Source of the DNA: Bacteroidia bacterium
GTDB taxonomy: Bacteria > Bacteroidota > Bacteroidia > Flavobacteriales > Flavobacteriaceae
Assembly (NCBI GenBank): GCA_030428705.1
Contig: JAUIDI010000003.1
Span: forward strand, 62,001-126,000
Length of the DNA stretch: 64,000 nucleotides
Direction of reading: 5' to 3'
Shown: piece by piece, positions 36,089 through 45,954 of the stretch
Numbering within the stretch: position 1 is the stretch's first letter
How the letters are laid out: every line of letters starts with the position of its first letter
Notes under the pieces: generated by a model
Told to the model about the DNA's origin: nothing
What the model saw: only the letters and a program-made list of their open reading frames with translations
The model's database searches: none
Position numbers and translations under genes: made by a program

Positions 36089-36851
36089 CCACATATTTTT
36101 TTAAATGCAGACTTTCCCCATCGAAAACCGCATAGGTATAATAGGATATCCAATCGCCGAGATTGATATACTTCGATTTTTCGTTCAAATCGATTTCCAA
36201 TGGCAAGTGGCGATGGCCAAAGACGAAATAATCATAATGTCGGGTTTCCAATTTCCGCTTTGCATATTGTACGAGCCATTCATTTTCCTCCCCTAGGAAT
36301 TTGACATCCTCATCACCTGATATCATCTTGTTCTTTACGGAGAAATATTGTGCCAGTCGAACACCCCAATCGGGGTGTAGCCAACGGTAGAACCATTTTG
36401 AAACGGGATTCGTAAATACTTTCTTCATACGTTTGTATCCCTTGTCACCGGGTCCCAGGCCATCGCCATGGCCTATAAAGAATGAGGTATCATTGAACGC
36501 GAATTGTTGCGGTTTATGAAAAACGGGGATGTTGAGTTCTTCTTCAAAATAACCGTTCATCCAAAGATCGTGGTTGCCTACAAAATAGTATATCGGAATT
36601 CCGGAATCGGATATTTCGGCCAGTTTCCCCAAGGTCCGCGTAAAACCTTTGGGAACAACGGTTTTGTATTCCATCCAAAAATCAAAAAGATCACCGAGCA
36701 AAAAAATGGCGGCGGCGTCATGCTTTATTTCATCCAACCAGGCCACGAATTTTTTTTCGCGCGGCCTGCTCGCTTCCATGGTCGGTGCGCCCAAGTGATT
36801 GTCACTGGCAAAATATACTTTCTTGCCTTCAGGAATATCGATGGTCTTCAT
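36081..36851 (-). CDS. lpxH: UDP-2,3-diacylglucosamine diphosphatase
   Basis: The 256-residue metallophosphoesterase has the LpxH set of motifs: ASDNHLG, LLGDLFDFWMEY, VGNHDLWM, GHGDGLGPGD and FGHRHLP. It cleaves UDP-2,3-diacylglucosamine to lipid X and UMP in lipid A synthesis at the inner membrane. It follows queD by 29 bp. The 3' end overlaps the convergent MFS gene. Confidence 0.88.
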   Translation of the reverse strand: MKTIDIPEGKKVYFASDNHLGAPTMEASRPREKKFVAWLDEIKHDAAAIFLLGDLFDFWMEYKTVVPKGFTRTLGKLAEISDSGIPIYYFVGNHDLWMNGYFEEELNIPVFHKPQQFAFNDTSFFIGHGDGLGPGDKGYKRMKKVFTNPVSKWFYRWLHPDWGVRLAQYFSVKNKMISGDEDVKFLGEENEWLVQYAKRKLETRHYDYFVFGHRHLPLEIDLNEKSKYINLGDWISYYTYAVFDGESLHLKKYVVN

Positions 36852-36880
36852 GTAGCTGTAAAGATAGCGAAAAGCCCGTT

Positions 36881-37330
36881 TTAGTTATCGGCGGCATACC
36901 ACTCGGCAAAGGCTGTCTCGGTCTCCCGAAGTTTCAATGAATGTAATTGGATGTTTTCCGGAAGCCTTGATTTTATTTTTTTCGCAAAATCGACGACCAT
37001 ATTCTCACTGGTCGGTTGATAGTCGGCCAAGATTACTTTGTGACCACGATCCATCAATTCTTTTGCCAGCTCGACATGGGGCGTATTTTTATTGAAAACC
37101 GTGGCATGGTCAAATGGATCGACGACTTCTTCTTTTACAATTTTCTTCAGGTCGCCAAAGTCGATGACCATCCCCAATTTGACATGTGAAGTATCCGTAA
37201 TCGGATTTCCAATGACCGTTACGGAAAGCTTATAACTGTGGCCATGTACATTTCTACATTTACCGTCATAGCCATATAACGCGTGGCCGGTTTCAAACGT
37301 AAACTGTTTTGTGATACGGATTTTTTCCAT
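36881..37330 (-). CDS. queD: 6-carboxytetrahydropterin synthase / PTPS-family protein
   Basis: The 149-residue protein has the PTPS fold with zinc-binding His residues in FETGHALYG and VHGHSYKL and the catalytic Cys in GKCRNVHGH. PFDHATVFN and LRETETAFAEWY complete the active site. QueD makes 6-carboxy-tetrahydropterin for queuosine synthesis. No other que genes are adjacent, so a related PTPS role cannot be excluded. Confidence 0.88.
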   Translation of the reverse strand: MEKIRITKQFTFETGHALYGYDGKCRNVHGHSYKLSVTVIGNPITDTSHVKLGMVIDFGDLKKIVKEEVVDPFDHATVFNKNTPHVELAKELMDRGHKVILADYQPTSENMVVDFAKKIKSRLPENIQLHSLKLRETETAFAEWYAADN

Positions 37331-37350
37331 ATGGTTTGAATATAGCTGTA

Positions 37351-38562
37351 TTATTCTACAGCCAGTATTGGTTGGGTCCAGGCCATTTCATAAATAATAT
37401 TCTCGATCGGGTTGTCTTGCAGTTTTGACGAGCTTATTCTGCAGCGCACGAACAGAATGTCATCGGTCAAGTCGAAACTTGCTTTTGGCCCTTTGATGGT
37501 GGCAAATTCTTCCGGTGTTGGATTCTCTTTTTTACTGCCCAAAAATGTTATTTTATAGTTTACATCAGGTTCTTCGACGACCGTGATCGATATTTTGTTA
37601 TTGTCAAGGGCGATAGTTTCAAGTTCTACTCCGGTACTCGCATAAAAGGCACCTTTTTCCATGGCCTCTATCAAATAATTTGCCGAAAGGGAGTCGGCCT
37701 CGACCATCACCCAACCCCTACCGGCGTTGCTCCATTCATTTCCCGATTGATGATAGTGGTGCGAATCATCGGTTGCCAGTCCATACATGATCGGTTTGTT
37801 GTTTTTTAAATAGGAGATGTTTATCAAATCCCACATTTCTTCGGTGGATATATGAACGGAATCACCCATATTATGTACCATCGGATGACCGTTATAGACT
37901 TCAAAAAAACGTTCCCCGTTCAGGGCTTTCATATCTTCGAGGCTTACCCCATAATAGAAATTCGGATGGTTAATGTGGGGCATTATAGGTATACCGGTGT
38001 TCTTTCGTTGTTGCAATACCTGATCGATGTTGTTTTGAAGAACGTTCGCGACACTATTGCCACCTTGCGGTTCGATCAGTTCTTGTATATTGGTGGCGTT
38101 CATATGCAACGGCTTGTCCTCATATTTATCGGTTATTTCCTCCGACTCAATGACCAAGAAATCATCGACATTCTCAGTCAATTTCTTGTATTCTTCGTAA
38201 GTCTTTAGTTTGACCATGGTCTTACCTGAATCGATTTTATATTCTACCCAGTCAGGGCCATAGGTTTCCAAATAATTATTAAAAGCGTTCTGGTAGAGAT
38301 CCTCATCTTTTATTGTAATCCATTTTTCGCCTTCGGCCAAGGTGTTGTGGTCCGATAGGGCTACGAAGTCATATCCTTTTTGTTTGTACCAATCAAGGAT
38401 AATCTCTGGAAACTCATCGCCATCGCTCCAGTACGAATGCGTATGTAGGTTGCCCTTGAACCATTGCGTCGTTTTCGTTTGAACCGATGGATCGTTTCGT
38501 TCTTTACATGATACGATCAAGAAAAGCAAAAGGGCGACCCTGACCAACTTTATTGCAATCAT
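37351..38562 (-). CDS. PHP-domain metal-dependent phosphoesterase lipoprotein
   Basis: The 403-residue protein has a lipoprotein signal with Cys19 (LIVSC). The PHP fold follows, with GNLHTHSYWSDG (first metal His pair), DFVALSDHNTL, an IESEEIT block, MPHINHPNF and LATDDSHHYH. The PHP domain is a trinuclear metal site that hydrolyses phosphoesters. A C-terminal beta-sandwich-like region (about 305-400) is not assigned. Its ATG overlaps the stop of the 31-codon ORF upstream (ATGA). Confidence 0.88.
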   Translation of the reverse strand: MIAIKLVRVALLLFLIVSCKERNDPSVQTKTTQWFKGNLHTHSYWSDGDEFPEIILDWYKQKGYDFVALSDHNTLAEGEKWITIKDEDLYQNAFNNYLETYGPDWVEYKIDSGKTMVKLKTYEEYKKLTENVDDFLVIESEEITDKYEDKPLHMNATNIQELIEPQGGNSVANVLQNNIDQVLQQRKNTGIPIMPHINHPNFYYGVSLEDMKALNGERFFEVYNGHPMVHNMGDSVHISTEEMWDLINISYLKNNKPIMYGLATDDSHHYHQSGNEWSNAGRGWVMVEADSLSANYLIEAMEKGAFYASTGVELETIALDNNKISITVVEEPDVNYKITFLGSKKENPTPEEFATIKGPKASFDLTDDILFVRCRISSSKLQDNPIENIIYEMAWTQPILAVE

Positions 38563-38654
38563 CTTCTATGTTTTCTTTTGTTACGTATTCTATTAACAAG
38601 ATATACGACTACTACGAACAATGCCAATAAAGGAAAAACCAGATCACTACTCAT
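38559..38654 (-). CDS. Small membrane-peptide ORF (31 residues) overlapping the PHP gene start
   Basis: A 32-codon reading frame starts at ATG 38654 and ends at TGA 38559-38561, which overlaps the ATG of the PHP gene (ATGA). The peptide starts with MSSDLVFP, has one hydrophobic segment of about 15 residues (LLALFVVVVYLV) and ends in a strongly basic tail (NRIRNKRKHRR). That is the layout of a single-pass small membrane protein with a cytoplasmic positive end. It is the only plausible gene in the 179-bp gap. There is no clear Shine-Dalgarno site, which is usual in this phylum. Expression is unproven. Confidence 0.5.
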   Translation of the reverse strand: MSSDLVFPLLALFVVVVYLVNRIRNKRKHRR

Positions 38655-38741
38655 ATGTTGCTATTTTTTATTTGTAAAAATACGTTTTGAAAATCAAAGG
38701 TTGCCCTATGGATTCGTTCTATTTTAAAATACCCGACACAC

Positions 38742-39509
38742 TTATTTTTTAAACTTTGCGAGTGCATTTTTGGTAAATTCCGAAAGTGCCAACTCACCTG
38801 TCATAGCTGCTCTTTCATATAACAATACGGCCCAATGTTCGGTTCCTTCCCACAAGGTTTTTTTCAATACTTTCAGTGCTTTCGGATTATAGGAGGCCAG
38901 TTTTTGGGCGAAAAAATCCAATTCTTTGTCCAAATCCTGGATTCTTTCATAAACTTCTGAATAGAGTCCTTTTTCCTTGGCCCAGTAGGCATTTTTCCAA
39001 TCAGTAGGCGAGAGTGCCAGTTCGGAGAGACCACTTTTGCCCATTTTTCGCTCAACGGCAGGTGCGATGACCAAAGGGGCAATACCTATGGTAAGCTCTG
39101 AAAGACGAATGGCCGCTTGAACCGAGGCGAAAACATAGTCGCAGGCAGAAACCAAACCAACGCCCCCACCTACTACTTTCCCTTGAACCCTACCGATAAT
39201 CGGCTTTGTACATTCCCGCATGGCGTTGATTACATTGGCAAAACCGCCAAAGAAAAGTTTGCCTTCCTCTAAATCGGAAACAGCCATCAATTCATCAAAA
39301 GAGGCCCCGGCACAGAAAGCCCGATCGCCTTCCGACCTTAGGACGATGACTGAAACGGCATCATCGTCCGAAAGCTTTTTTATTTCATTGGTAAGTCTAT
39401 CCAAAAGTTCGGTTACGAACGAATTACTTGCCGGATGGCCGAATTCGACCGTAGCCACCTTGTTTCCGATCTTGGTATATAGACTTCCGTTTTGTCTTGT
39501 AGTTGCCAT
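38742..39509 (-). CDS. Enoyl-CoA hydratase/isomerase family protein
   Basis: The 255-residue crotonase-fold protein starts at ATG 39509; an in-frame TTG at 39518 adds three residues. The oxyanion-hole motifs are RAFCAGASFDELM and GKVVGGGVGLVSACDYVFAS. The glutamate found in hydratases at GGGxEL is Gly here, while a later Glu in LSELTIG is kept. That pattern is closer to isomerase-type or single-acid members. It is 12 bp after MATE and probably co-transcribed with it. Confidence 0.88.
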   Translation of the reverse strand: MATTRQNGSLYTKIGNKVATVEFGHPASNSFVTELLDRLTNEIKKLSDDDAVSVIVLRSEGDRAFCAGASFDELMAVSDLEEGKLFFGGFANVINAMRECTKPIIGRVQGKVVGGGVGLVSACDYVFASVQAAIRLSELTIGIAPLVIAPAVERKMGKSGLSELALSPTDWKNAYWAKEKGLYSEVYERIQDLDKELDFFAQKLASYNPKALKVLKKTLWEGTEHWAVLLYERAAMTGELALSEFTKNALAKFKK

Positions 39510-39530
39510 TGCCGTCAATTTTGACTAAAA

Positions 39531-40865
39531 TTAGTTGTTTTGCAATAATGGCCGAAACTTTCTTCTGAACTTCCAGACCAATGCCCCGCCACGGATGGCC
39601 ATCCAAACGATAAAAGCTATCCAAATACCGTAGAGCCCCCATCCCATATACTTCCCCAAAAAAAGGGTCGGCACAAAACCTAAAAATGTCGCGGACAACA
39701 AAACGTTTCTCAAATATTTCATTTCTCCCAGACCTTTGAACAATCCATCAAAAACGAAGGCGATCGCATTCATGGGCAATCCGATTATAACAATAATGAA
39801 TATGGCATAGAATGTTTCGAGAACGATCGTCTCGTTCGAAAATAACCTGCCGATGGGCCTATAGAAGACAAAACTGAAAATGACCAGCACCAAACTGACC
39901 ATGAGACCATACAGCATGATTTTTTTGGCCAACTTCCAAAGGCCGTCGTAATCCTTTGCCCCCAAAAGCCGTCCGCCCATAATATTGCCGGCAGCGCCAT
40001 AACCATCGATAAAGAAAGCTGCGAACAACCATAGATTGATCGCAATCGTGTGGGCGCCTATATATTGGTCGCCCAATGTGGTAGCTTCCCGAACTGCCAA
40101 GATGAGCGCCGTATTCAAGGCCAAGGCACGAACAAATAGATTAAGACTCATGACCACCAACCTACCCAATTCTGAATGTAACGGAAAGCGCAGCCTTAAA
40201 CTGATATCGGTTTTGGACATAAGCAATATAACGGCCATAAGGGCCATAATAGCTTGTGAAACAAGGCTTGCCCAAGCTGCACCTTCAAGGTACATAGGTT
40301 CTATTATTCCATTGATTCCATAGACCAAAACAAAGTCAAGTATTACATTAAGAACAGCTCCTACAATAGCAATTGCCATGGGCCAAAATGTATTTTGCAA
40401 CCCACGGAAAATTCCCATAACGGCAAATACAAAAAGTGTCAAAGGAAAACCCCAGACCCTGATGTTATAATAGGCGATACAGTATTCCAATATTTTACCC
40501 GATGCGCCCAACAGTTCGAAGATTTCCTTTACGATAAAAATCGTGGACAACAGAACAACGATACTAAGGCCGATATTCAAGAAAATTGCCTGGGCGGGCA
40601 GCGATTTTACCTCTTCCAATCGACCAGCCCCCAAATATTGCGAGATAATCGCCGAGATGGCGCTACGGGTCTGACCCAAAATCCAGATCAACATTGATAA
40701 AAAAGAACCTACAATACCCGCCGCCGCTAGTGATTCCATCCCATCAACAGGAATATTGCCGACGATTGCCGTATCGGTAATCGACAATATCGGTTCTGCA
40801 ATACCTGCAATGGTTGCCGGAACGGCAAGTTTGTTAATGGTCCTAAAGTTGATCGCAGTTTTCAA
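39531..40865 (-). CDS. MATE-family multidrug/cation efflux transporter
   Basis: The 444-residue polytopic protein has 12 predicted helices in two homologous halves. The N-terminal PATIAGIAEPILSITDTAIVGNI is typical of the DinF-like branch of MATE. The start is a TTG at 40865; the next ATG would remove the first helix, and the N-terminal residues align with the family start. It lies 12 bp after the GNAT gene. Confidence 0.88.
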   Translation of the reverse strand: MKTAINFRTINKLAVPATIAGIAEPILSITDTAIVGNIPVDGMESLAAAGIVGSFLSMLIWILGQTRSAISAIISQYLGAGRLEEVKSLPAQAIFLNIGLSIVVLLSTIFIVKEIFELLGASGKILEYCIAYYNIRVWGFPLTLFVFAVMGIFRGLQNTFWPMAIAIVGAVLNVILDFVLVYGINGIIEPMYLEGAAWASLVSQAIMALMAVILLMSKTDISLRLRFPLHSELGRLVVMSLNLFVRALALNTALILAVREATTLGDQYIGAHTIAINLWLFAAFFIDGYGAAGNIMGGRLLGAKDYDGLWKLAKKIMLYGLMVSLVLVIFSFVFYRPIGRLFSNETIVLETFYAIFIIVIIGLPMNAIAFVFDGLFKGLGEMKYLRNVLLSATFLGFVPTLFLGKYMGWGLYGIWIAFIVWMAIRGGALVWKFRRKFRPLLQNN

Positions 40866-40877
40866 AAAACGGTCCGT

Positions 40878-41378
40878 TTATAGAACAAGTTCATAGCAAT
40901 GAAACGGATGCTTGCTTTGCTTGGGAAAATAGATATCGGTCAACCTACGGTAACCTCGGCGTTCGTAGAATCTTTGATTATGCTTGTTCTGGCTAAACGT
41001 ATCCAGTCGAACGGAGACATAACCCCTTTCCCGGGCATGCCGTTCCGCAAAATCCATTAGCCTTTTCGCATAACCTTTTCCCTGTTGGTTAGGATGTACG
41101 GCCAACCTATGGATATAGATGTTGTTTTCGTTGGGTGTCAGCCATTGGATCGGTTCGTATTCGGCATCCATAAAAGTAGAAATCACGATAGTGCCAATTA
41201 TCTCCTCATTAATGTCCAACACGAAAAGTTCATCTCGATTTATATCATTTTCAAACGCGGTTTGAGTAGGATAGTGTTCGTTCCATTGTAGAATTCCGTT
41301 CTGAATCATATGTTCGGCACAAGCCTTGGTAATGGTAAGAATGTCGGTAATTTCCGATATCTTTGCACGTCGGATCAT
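40878..41378 (-). CDS. GNAT-family N-acetyltransferase
   Basis: The 166-residue protein has the acetyl-CoA binding motif A VHPNQQGKGYAKRLM (about 101-115) and the C-terminal FYERRGYRRL. The fold transfers an acetyl group to an amine. Substrate unknown. It is first in the apparent GNAT-MATE-hydratase operon. Confidence 0.9.
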   Translation of the reverse strand: MIRRAKISEITDILTITKACAEHMIQNGILQWNEHYPTQTAFENDINRDELFVLDINEEIIGTIVISTFMDAEYEPIQWLTPNENNIYIHRLAVHPNQQGKGYAKRLMDFAERHARERGYVSVRLDTFSQNKHNQRFYERRGYRRLTDIYFPKQSKHPFHCYELVL

Positions 41379-41432
41379 GAATCGGGTTCAATTTAATTGT
41401 AAATTTAGAGTATATAATATAATTTCTCTGAC

Positions 41433-42233
41433 ATGAAAAATATATTGGTGCCTATAGGTACCTCTCCGGATAGCCATAATACGTTGCAATATGCGCTGGA
41501 TTTCGCCGCGGAATTTTCGGCCCAAGTATATGTAATGGAAGTGTTCTCGGCATCGGTCGGGGCCGGCCGGAGTCTAAAGACTACCGAAGAAGCCATTACC
41601 GTAAGTAGTAAGGAGCGTATAAAGGAGGCGATAGATAAGGTCGACACCAAAGGTGTAACTATTAAAGTGGCAACCTACAATGGTGATTTGATCGATGGAC
41701 TGAAAGAAATTGACCGTGAATTGGGCATTGACCTGATTATTATCGCAGCCCGTAGTAATGATGTCACCGAAGAACTTTTTTTAGGTGCTACCTCGGGCAA
41801 GATTATCAAAAGAACCGATATTCCTACTTTGATTGTTCCGAGAGGGACTTCGTTAATGCCCTTGAAAACGATACTTACCGCGTTCAAATCCGGAGTTCTC
41901 AAAAAGAAACGTATTCTTGACCCACTTGTGGCCATCAAGCAGAAGTTCGGCGCCAAGGTCAATTTACTATTGGTAAAGACCCCGGGATATACAAAAGATG
42001 ATTTAAAGGTCAACACGGCCTTGATGGACATTAGTTCGCAAATGACCGTAACAGAGGCTCCTACTACATATTTGGGCGTTTTGGAACATTTTCAAACGCA
42101 GCACCCGGATTTGTTATGTGTTTTCAGAAGAAAAAGAGGATTTTTTAAGGCTCTTTGGGAAAAGAACACGATTCCTAAATCGGAGTTTGCCTCTAAAGTT
42201 CCGGTGTTAGTGCTAAGTGTCAAGAAAGACTAA
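41433..42233 (+). CDS. Universal stress protein (two UspA domains)
   Basis: The 266-residue protein has two tandem UspA-like domains. The first has MKNILVPIGTSPDSHNTLQY at the N terminus and the nucleotide-loop motif near FLGATSGKIIKRTDIPTLIV. The second is degenerate, ending with SKVPVLVLSVKKD. USP domains bind ATP and help survival under stress. Divergent from the GNAT gene, monocistronic, just before tRNA-Ala. Confidence 0.88.
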   Translation: MKNILVPIGTSPDSHNTLQYALDFAAEFSAQVYVMEVFSASVGAGRSLKTTEEAITVSSKERIKEAIDKVDTKGVTIKVATYNGDLIDGLKEIDRELGIDLIIIAARSNDVTEELFLGATSGKIIKRTDIPTLIVPRGTSLMPLKTILTAFKSGVLKKKRILDPLVAIKQKFGAKVNLLLVKTPGYTKDDLKVNTALMDISSQMTVTEAPTTYLGVLEHFQTQHPDLLCVFRRKRGFFKALWEKNTIPKSEFASKVPVLVLSVKKD

Positions 42234-42283
42234 TTTCATTTTGATACTTTCTTAAAAAGTATTTCCTTTGAACCTCTCTAAGC

Positions 42284-42358
<75 letters not shown>

Positions 42359-42363
42359 GTTAT

Positions 42364-42406
42364 AAAATCTCAACGAATTGTCAAGCAATATGTTGAGATT
42401 TTTTTG
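42364..42406 (+). terminator. Intrinsic terminator of the tRNA-Ala transcript
   Basis: AAAATCTCAAC (42364-42374) pairs with GTTGAGATTTT (42392-42402) and runs into a T stretch. Confidence 0.85.
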
Positions 42407-42477
42407 TTTTTAAGAAAACAATAACGAAAGTAATTGCAACGTATGGCATTGGAATGCTAATTTGTAAAAAAGTACAG

Positions 42478-43191
42478 ATGCAAGATTTAAGACAAAAAGT
42501 AGCCTACATTACCGGAGGCTCAAAAGGAATCGGATTTGGAACGGCCCAAAAACTGATTGCGGCAGGTATGAGGGTGGCGATCAGTGGGCGTACGTTGAAA
42601 ACGGTAGAGCGGGCCGCCGATTATCTTGGTGACGCGAATACCGTACTCGCATTGAAGTCTGACGTAACCAATTTAGAGGATGAGAAAACCGCCGTAAAAC
42701 GAATTATGGATAAATGGGGTCAACTTGATGTTGTCTTGGCCAATGCCGGAATCGGTCATTTTGCCCCGGTCGACCAAATGTCGGATGCCCATTGGCACCA
42801 AATGATCGACACCAATCTCACAGGGGTATACCATACGTTGAAAGCATCGGTGGAAGCCCTTAAAAAATCTAAGGGTTATTATATGACCTTGGCCAGTTTG
42901 GCCGGCACCAATTTTTTTGCTTCCGGGGCGGGGTATAACGCGACCAAATTCGGCGTAGTCGGTTTTACCCAAGCGGCAATGTTGGATCTTCGTAAATATG
43001 ACATCAAGGTTTCCACCATAATGCCAGGTTCCGTTGCCACTCATTTTAATGATAACGAACCCTCGGAAAAGGATGCCTGGAAAATACAGCCCGAGGATAT
43101 CGGCGACTTGGTACTTGATTTATTGAAGATGCACCCGAGAACACTTCCCAGTAAAATAGAGGTGCGCCCAACGCGGCCGGATAAAAAATAA
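42478..43191 (+). CDS. SDR-family NAD(P)-dependent oxidoreductase
   Basis: ATG 42478 gives a 237-residue protein that begins directly with the Rossmann motif (VAYITGGSKGIGFG); an in-frame ATG at 42454 would add eight residues. The NAG motif (LANAGIG), catalytic Ser in TLASLAG and the YxxxK in GAGYNATK are all present. A classical short-chain dehydrogenase of the 3-oxoacyl-reductase or alcohol type; substrate unknown. Convergent with the AddB-like gene. Confidence 0.92.
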   Translation: MQDLRQKVAYITGGSKGIGFGTAQKLIAAGMRVAISGRTLKTVERAADYLGDANTVLALKSDVTNLEDEKTAVKRIMDKWGQLDVVLANAGIGHFAPVDQMSDAHWHQMIDTNLTGVYHTLKASVEALKKSKGYYMTLASLAGTNFFASGAGYNATKFGVVGFTQAAMLDLRKYDIKVSTIMPGSVATHFNDNEPSEKDAWKIQPEDIGDLVLDLLKMHPRTLPSKIEVRPTRPDKK

Positions 43192-45909
43192 CTACACCTC
43201 TTTTTCGGTAAAGGGGATGTTGATATCACAGATTTCTAATATCAGTTGCTCCAATTGATTTTTGAATAGCCTTAGGATTTCTTGATCGACCAATGTTTTG
43301 TTCGAGTCTTTCACAGTGAATTTCTGTACGCCTCCGCCCAAGTTCTTAAAGGTAATGATTCCGGCTTCCAAGCTTTCGATTCGATGTTCATCATGGTACA
43401 TAAGGGCGTAACAAAGAAGCTGAAAGGCTTTACTATAATCGTAGTTTAGACGAATATCGTCCCAATTCGAAATGGTAACGTTCTTCGAAGCTACATTGCC
43501 GGTCTTGTAGTCGATTATACGAAGTACGCCATCCTTTTCATCGATACGGTCGATTTTCCCTTTTAAATAGGCTGGAAAATTGATTTTTGGTAGGTCGAGC
43601 CCAAGTTTCATTTTTTTTTCCAGTCCCAGTATTTTAATCTTATGTTTTTGGACTTCTTCGATTTCGAGGGCTACGAATTTTTGCAAATACTTTACGATTA
43701 CATGATATGCGATCAGGTTTTTTCCTTTGGTAATGTCACCGTCACGGTAACTCTTTGAGAAATGATGTGCGACCAGCTTTTCTATATTTGGCTTTAAAGC
43801 GGTCAGGTCGGCCACGGTCAAATACTTTCCTATCAGCGACTCGTAAAGGTTTTCCAAGGTATCGTGAACTACTGTACCAAATGTATTACTGGCCACTGTT
43901 TCTTCAACTTCGAACGTATTTTCGATGCCCAAAAGACTTTGTTTATAAAAATCAATGGGATTACGGATATAGTTGCTTAACGAAGAAGGTGAGAAACCGC
44001 TTTCAGCATGTTCTCGGATCAAGTTCAACAAATTTTGGTTTTTGGCAACGATTTCTGGTTCTTTGTTCACTTGAATTGTCTTGGGCGTAGCGATAACCTC
44101 TTGAATATCCCTAGCTTTCTGCCCATCGGTAAGCAATTGGGTAATCAACCTGCTTTTTTCACCGCCCTCAAGCACATCGGGCTCGATATTATATAGAATG
44201 TAAACATTTTTTGCCCGCTGTAATAATCTATAAAAGTGATACGTATAAATTGCATCCTTTTCTTTGTAGGTCGGAAGACCGAAATAGGTTTTCAAATCGA
44301 AGGGTATAAAGGAATTATTCGATTTTCCCGATGGAAGTATCCCCTCGTTCACCGAAGTAAGAATAACAGTCTCAAAATCAAGATTTCTACTTTCGAGCAT
44401 TCCCATAATCTGTAAACCCTCTAAAGGGTCGCCTTGAAAATCCAAAGTTTCGGCCGACAGTAATTCTTTAAAAAGGGCCTGTAACGATTTTAAATCGGTA
44501 ATGAACCTGTAATTACGGAGTAAATCCAATATTTGATTGAACAAGGTGTGAAAACGGTAGAGGTACTCCAATGCCATAGTATCCCTTTGATTTTGAAATG
44601 GTTCCCGTATAGCGAGTATCAGTTCCGTACACTTTTTCAAAAAGTTTTCGGGCAGAATCAAATCATCGAAAAAAAGGAGGTCAATGGCGGGATTACTATC
44701 GGAAATCGACTTTAACCTTTCTGTAGTCAGATAGGTCAGGTTTTTTGTTTTGATCTCTCGAATAATCTTGTGCGAAGTATCATTTAGTAAAACATCAATG
44801 TAAGGATGGGTCAAAAGCGCTAGGATATCCCTGTGGTACCAACCGTTCTGATGGGGTTTGATGTACAAGGCAAAGAACTGGTCGAACATTGCGGCCAAAG
44901 TCGTTTTTTGTAACGGATAGCCCATGGTAATGTTCACCGTCTCGATTTCCTTGGGGATAGCATTAAGAGTAGGGTTCAAAAGATTTTCATCCCCAAGTAT
45001 CAGAGCGGTCTTCAAAAGGGCATCGGAATGTTTTGAATTAATTTCCTTAAGGAGATGGCCTACGTATTTAGCCTGTGAAATGTTCTTAGGGACACCTATA
45101 ATTTGAATGTCTTTTGGCCGATTGTAATGGTCGCTCAAGCCTTGAAGTTCATTGTTTGCAAAGTAAGGCCAACTTTTGTGATACTTGCGAATAAAATAAC
45201 CCGCGTCATGGATAGGGTCGTTCAAGAATGCCGTATCGATATCCCAAAATATCTCGGCATTCAAAGAATCCAACATTTTTTGAATGATTTGACTTTCGGC
45301 CCTATTCAGGGCATTGAAGCCCACAAACACATGAAGGTTCGGGTTCTTTTTTTGATAGGCCTCTAGACAACTACATGCGTGTCGGTAGACCAGGCCCTGA
45401 TAACCAACACCCTTCTGGACCAGACTTTGGCCGAAATCTCGGTATAGTTTTTCGATATTGTTCCAAAAATGAAGGTAGTTCTCCATCATTTTTGTCTTTT
45501 CAGCTTGTGGCGACCAATGGTTTAATTCTTGAATGGCGGCTAAATTGCCGAAGATTTCCTTAGCGTCGATTAGATGCCTATCGACTTCGTTAAAATCTTG
45601 CAGTAAGGTCTGGCCCCATTTCGAAAAGTCATGAAAGCTTTCTTTCTCACCTCGTATGTTTTTCAAATAGGTATTGTAAAGCTCAAACAACAATAGAGTA
45701 TTCGAGGCGTAGGCAAGTCCTGATATGTTTTCCACAAACTCCTCGATACTATATATTTTAGGAGCGAAGATCGTTGTGTTTATCTTTTTGGCGATTGCAT
45801 TTCTAAGGAAGGTTCCAGCGCGTTTACTAGGGAGTACAAAAACCAACCCTTCAACGGATTGATGTTTTTGGAACACTTCTTCAATAACCTCTACTATAAA
45901 ACTTCGCAT
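43192..45909 (-). CDS. AddB-like PD-(D/E)XK nuclease/inactivated helicase subunit
   Basis: The 905-residue protein starts at ATG 45909 (an in-frame TTG at 45915 adds two residues). The N-terminal half is a degenerate UvrD-like module (VLPSKRAGTFLRN). The C-terminal end is a RecB-type nuclease with a GTVVHDTLENLYE block, KGKIDRID and the catalytic IDYKTGN. With the AddA-like protein at 48672 it is expected to process double-strand breaks. The two subunits are separated by ompA and kbl, both on the same strand. Confidence 0.88.
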   Translation of the reverse strand: MRSFIVEVIEEVFQKHQSVEGLVFVLPSKRAGTFLRNAIAKKINTTIFAPKIYSIEEFVENISGLAYASNTLLLFELYNTYLKNIRGEKESFHDFSKWGQTLLQDFNEVDRHLIDAKEIFGNLAAIQELNHWSPQAEKTKMMENYLHFWNNIEKLYRDFGQSLVQKGVGYQGLVYRHACSCLEAYQKKNPNLHVFVGFNALNRAESQIIQKMLDSLNAEIFWDIDTAFLNDPIHDAGYFIRKYHKSWPYFANNELQGLSDHYNRPKDIQIIGVPKNISQAKYVGHLLKEINSKHSDALLKTALILGDENLLNPTLNAIPKEIETVNITMGYPLQKTTLAAMFDQFFALYIKPHQNGWYHRDILALLTHPYIDVLLNDTSHKIIREIKTKNLTYLTTERLKSISDSNPAIDLLFFDDLILPENFLKKCTELILAIREPFQNQRDTMALEYLYRFHTLFNQILDLLRNYRFITDLKSLQALFKELLSAETLDFQGDPLEGLQIMGMLESRNLDFETVILTSVNEGILPSGKSNNSFIPFDLKTYFGLPTYKEKDAIYTYHFYRLLQRAKNVYILYNIEPDVLEGGEKSRLITQLLTDGQKARDIQEVIATPKTIQVNKEPEIVAKNQNLLNLIREHAESGFSPSSLSNYIRNPIDFYKQSLLGIENTFEVEETVASNTFGTVVHDTLENLYESLIGKYLTVADLTALKPNIEKLVAHHFSKSYRDGDITKGKNLIAYHVIVKYLQKFVALEIEEVQKHKIKILGLEKKMKLGLDLPKINFPAYLKGKIDRIDEKDGVLRIIDYKTGNVASKNVTISNWDDIRLNYDYSKAFQLLCYALMYHDEHRIESLEAGIITFKNLGGGVQKFTVKDSNKTLVDQEILRLFKNQLEQLILEICDINIPFTEKEV

Positions 45910-45954
45910 GGCCAAATTTACATATTATGAAGGGCGAAGTTTAAGTAGCGGCAT

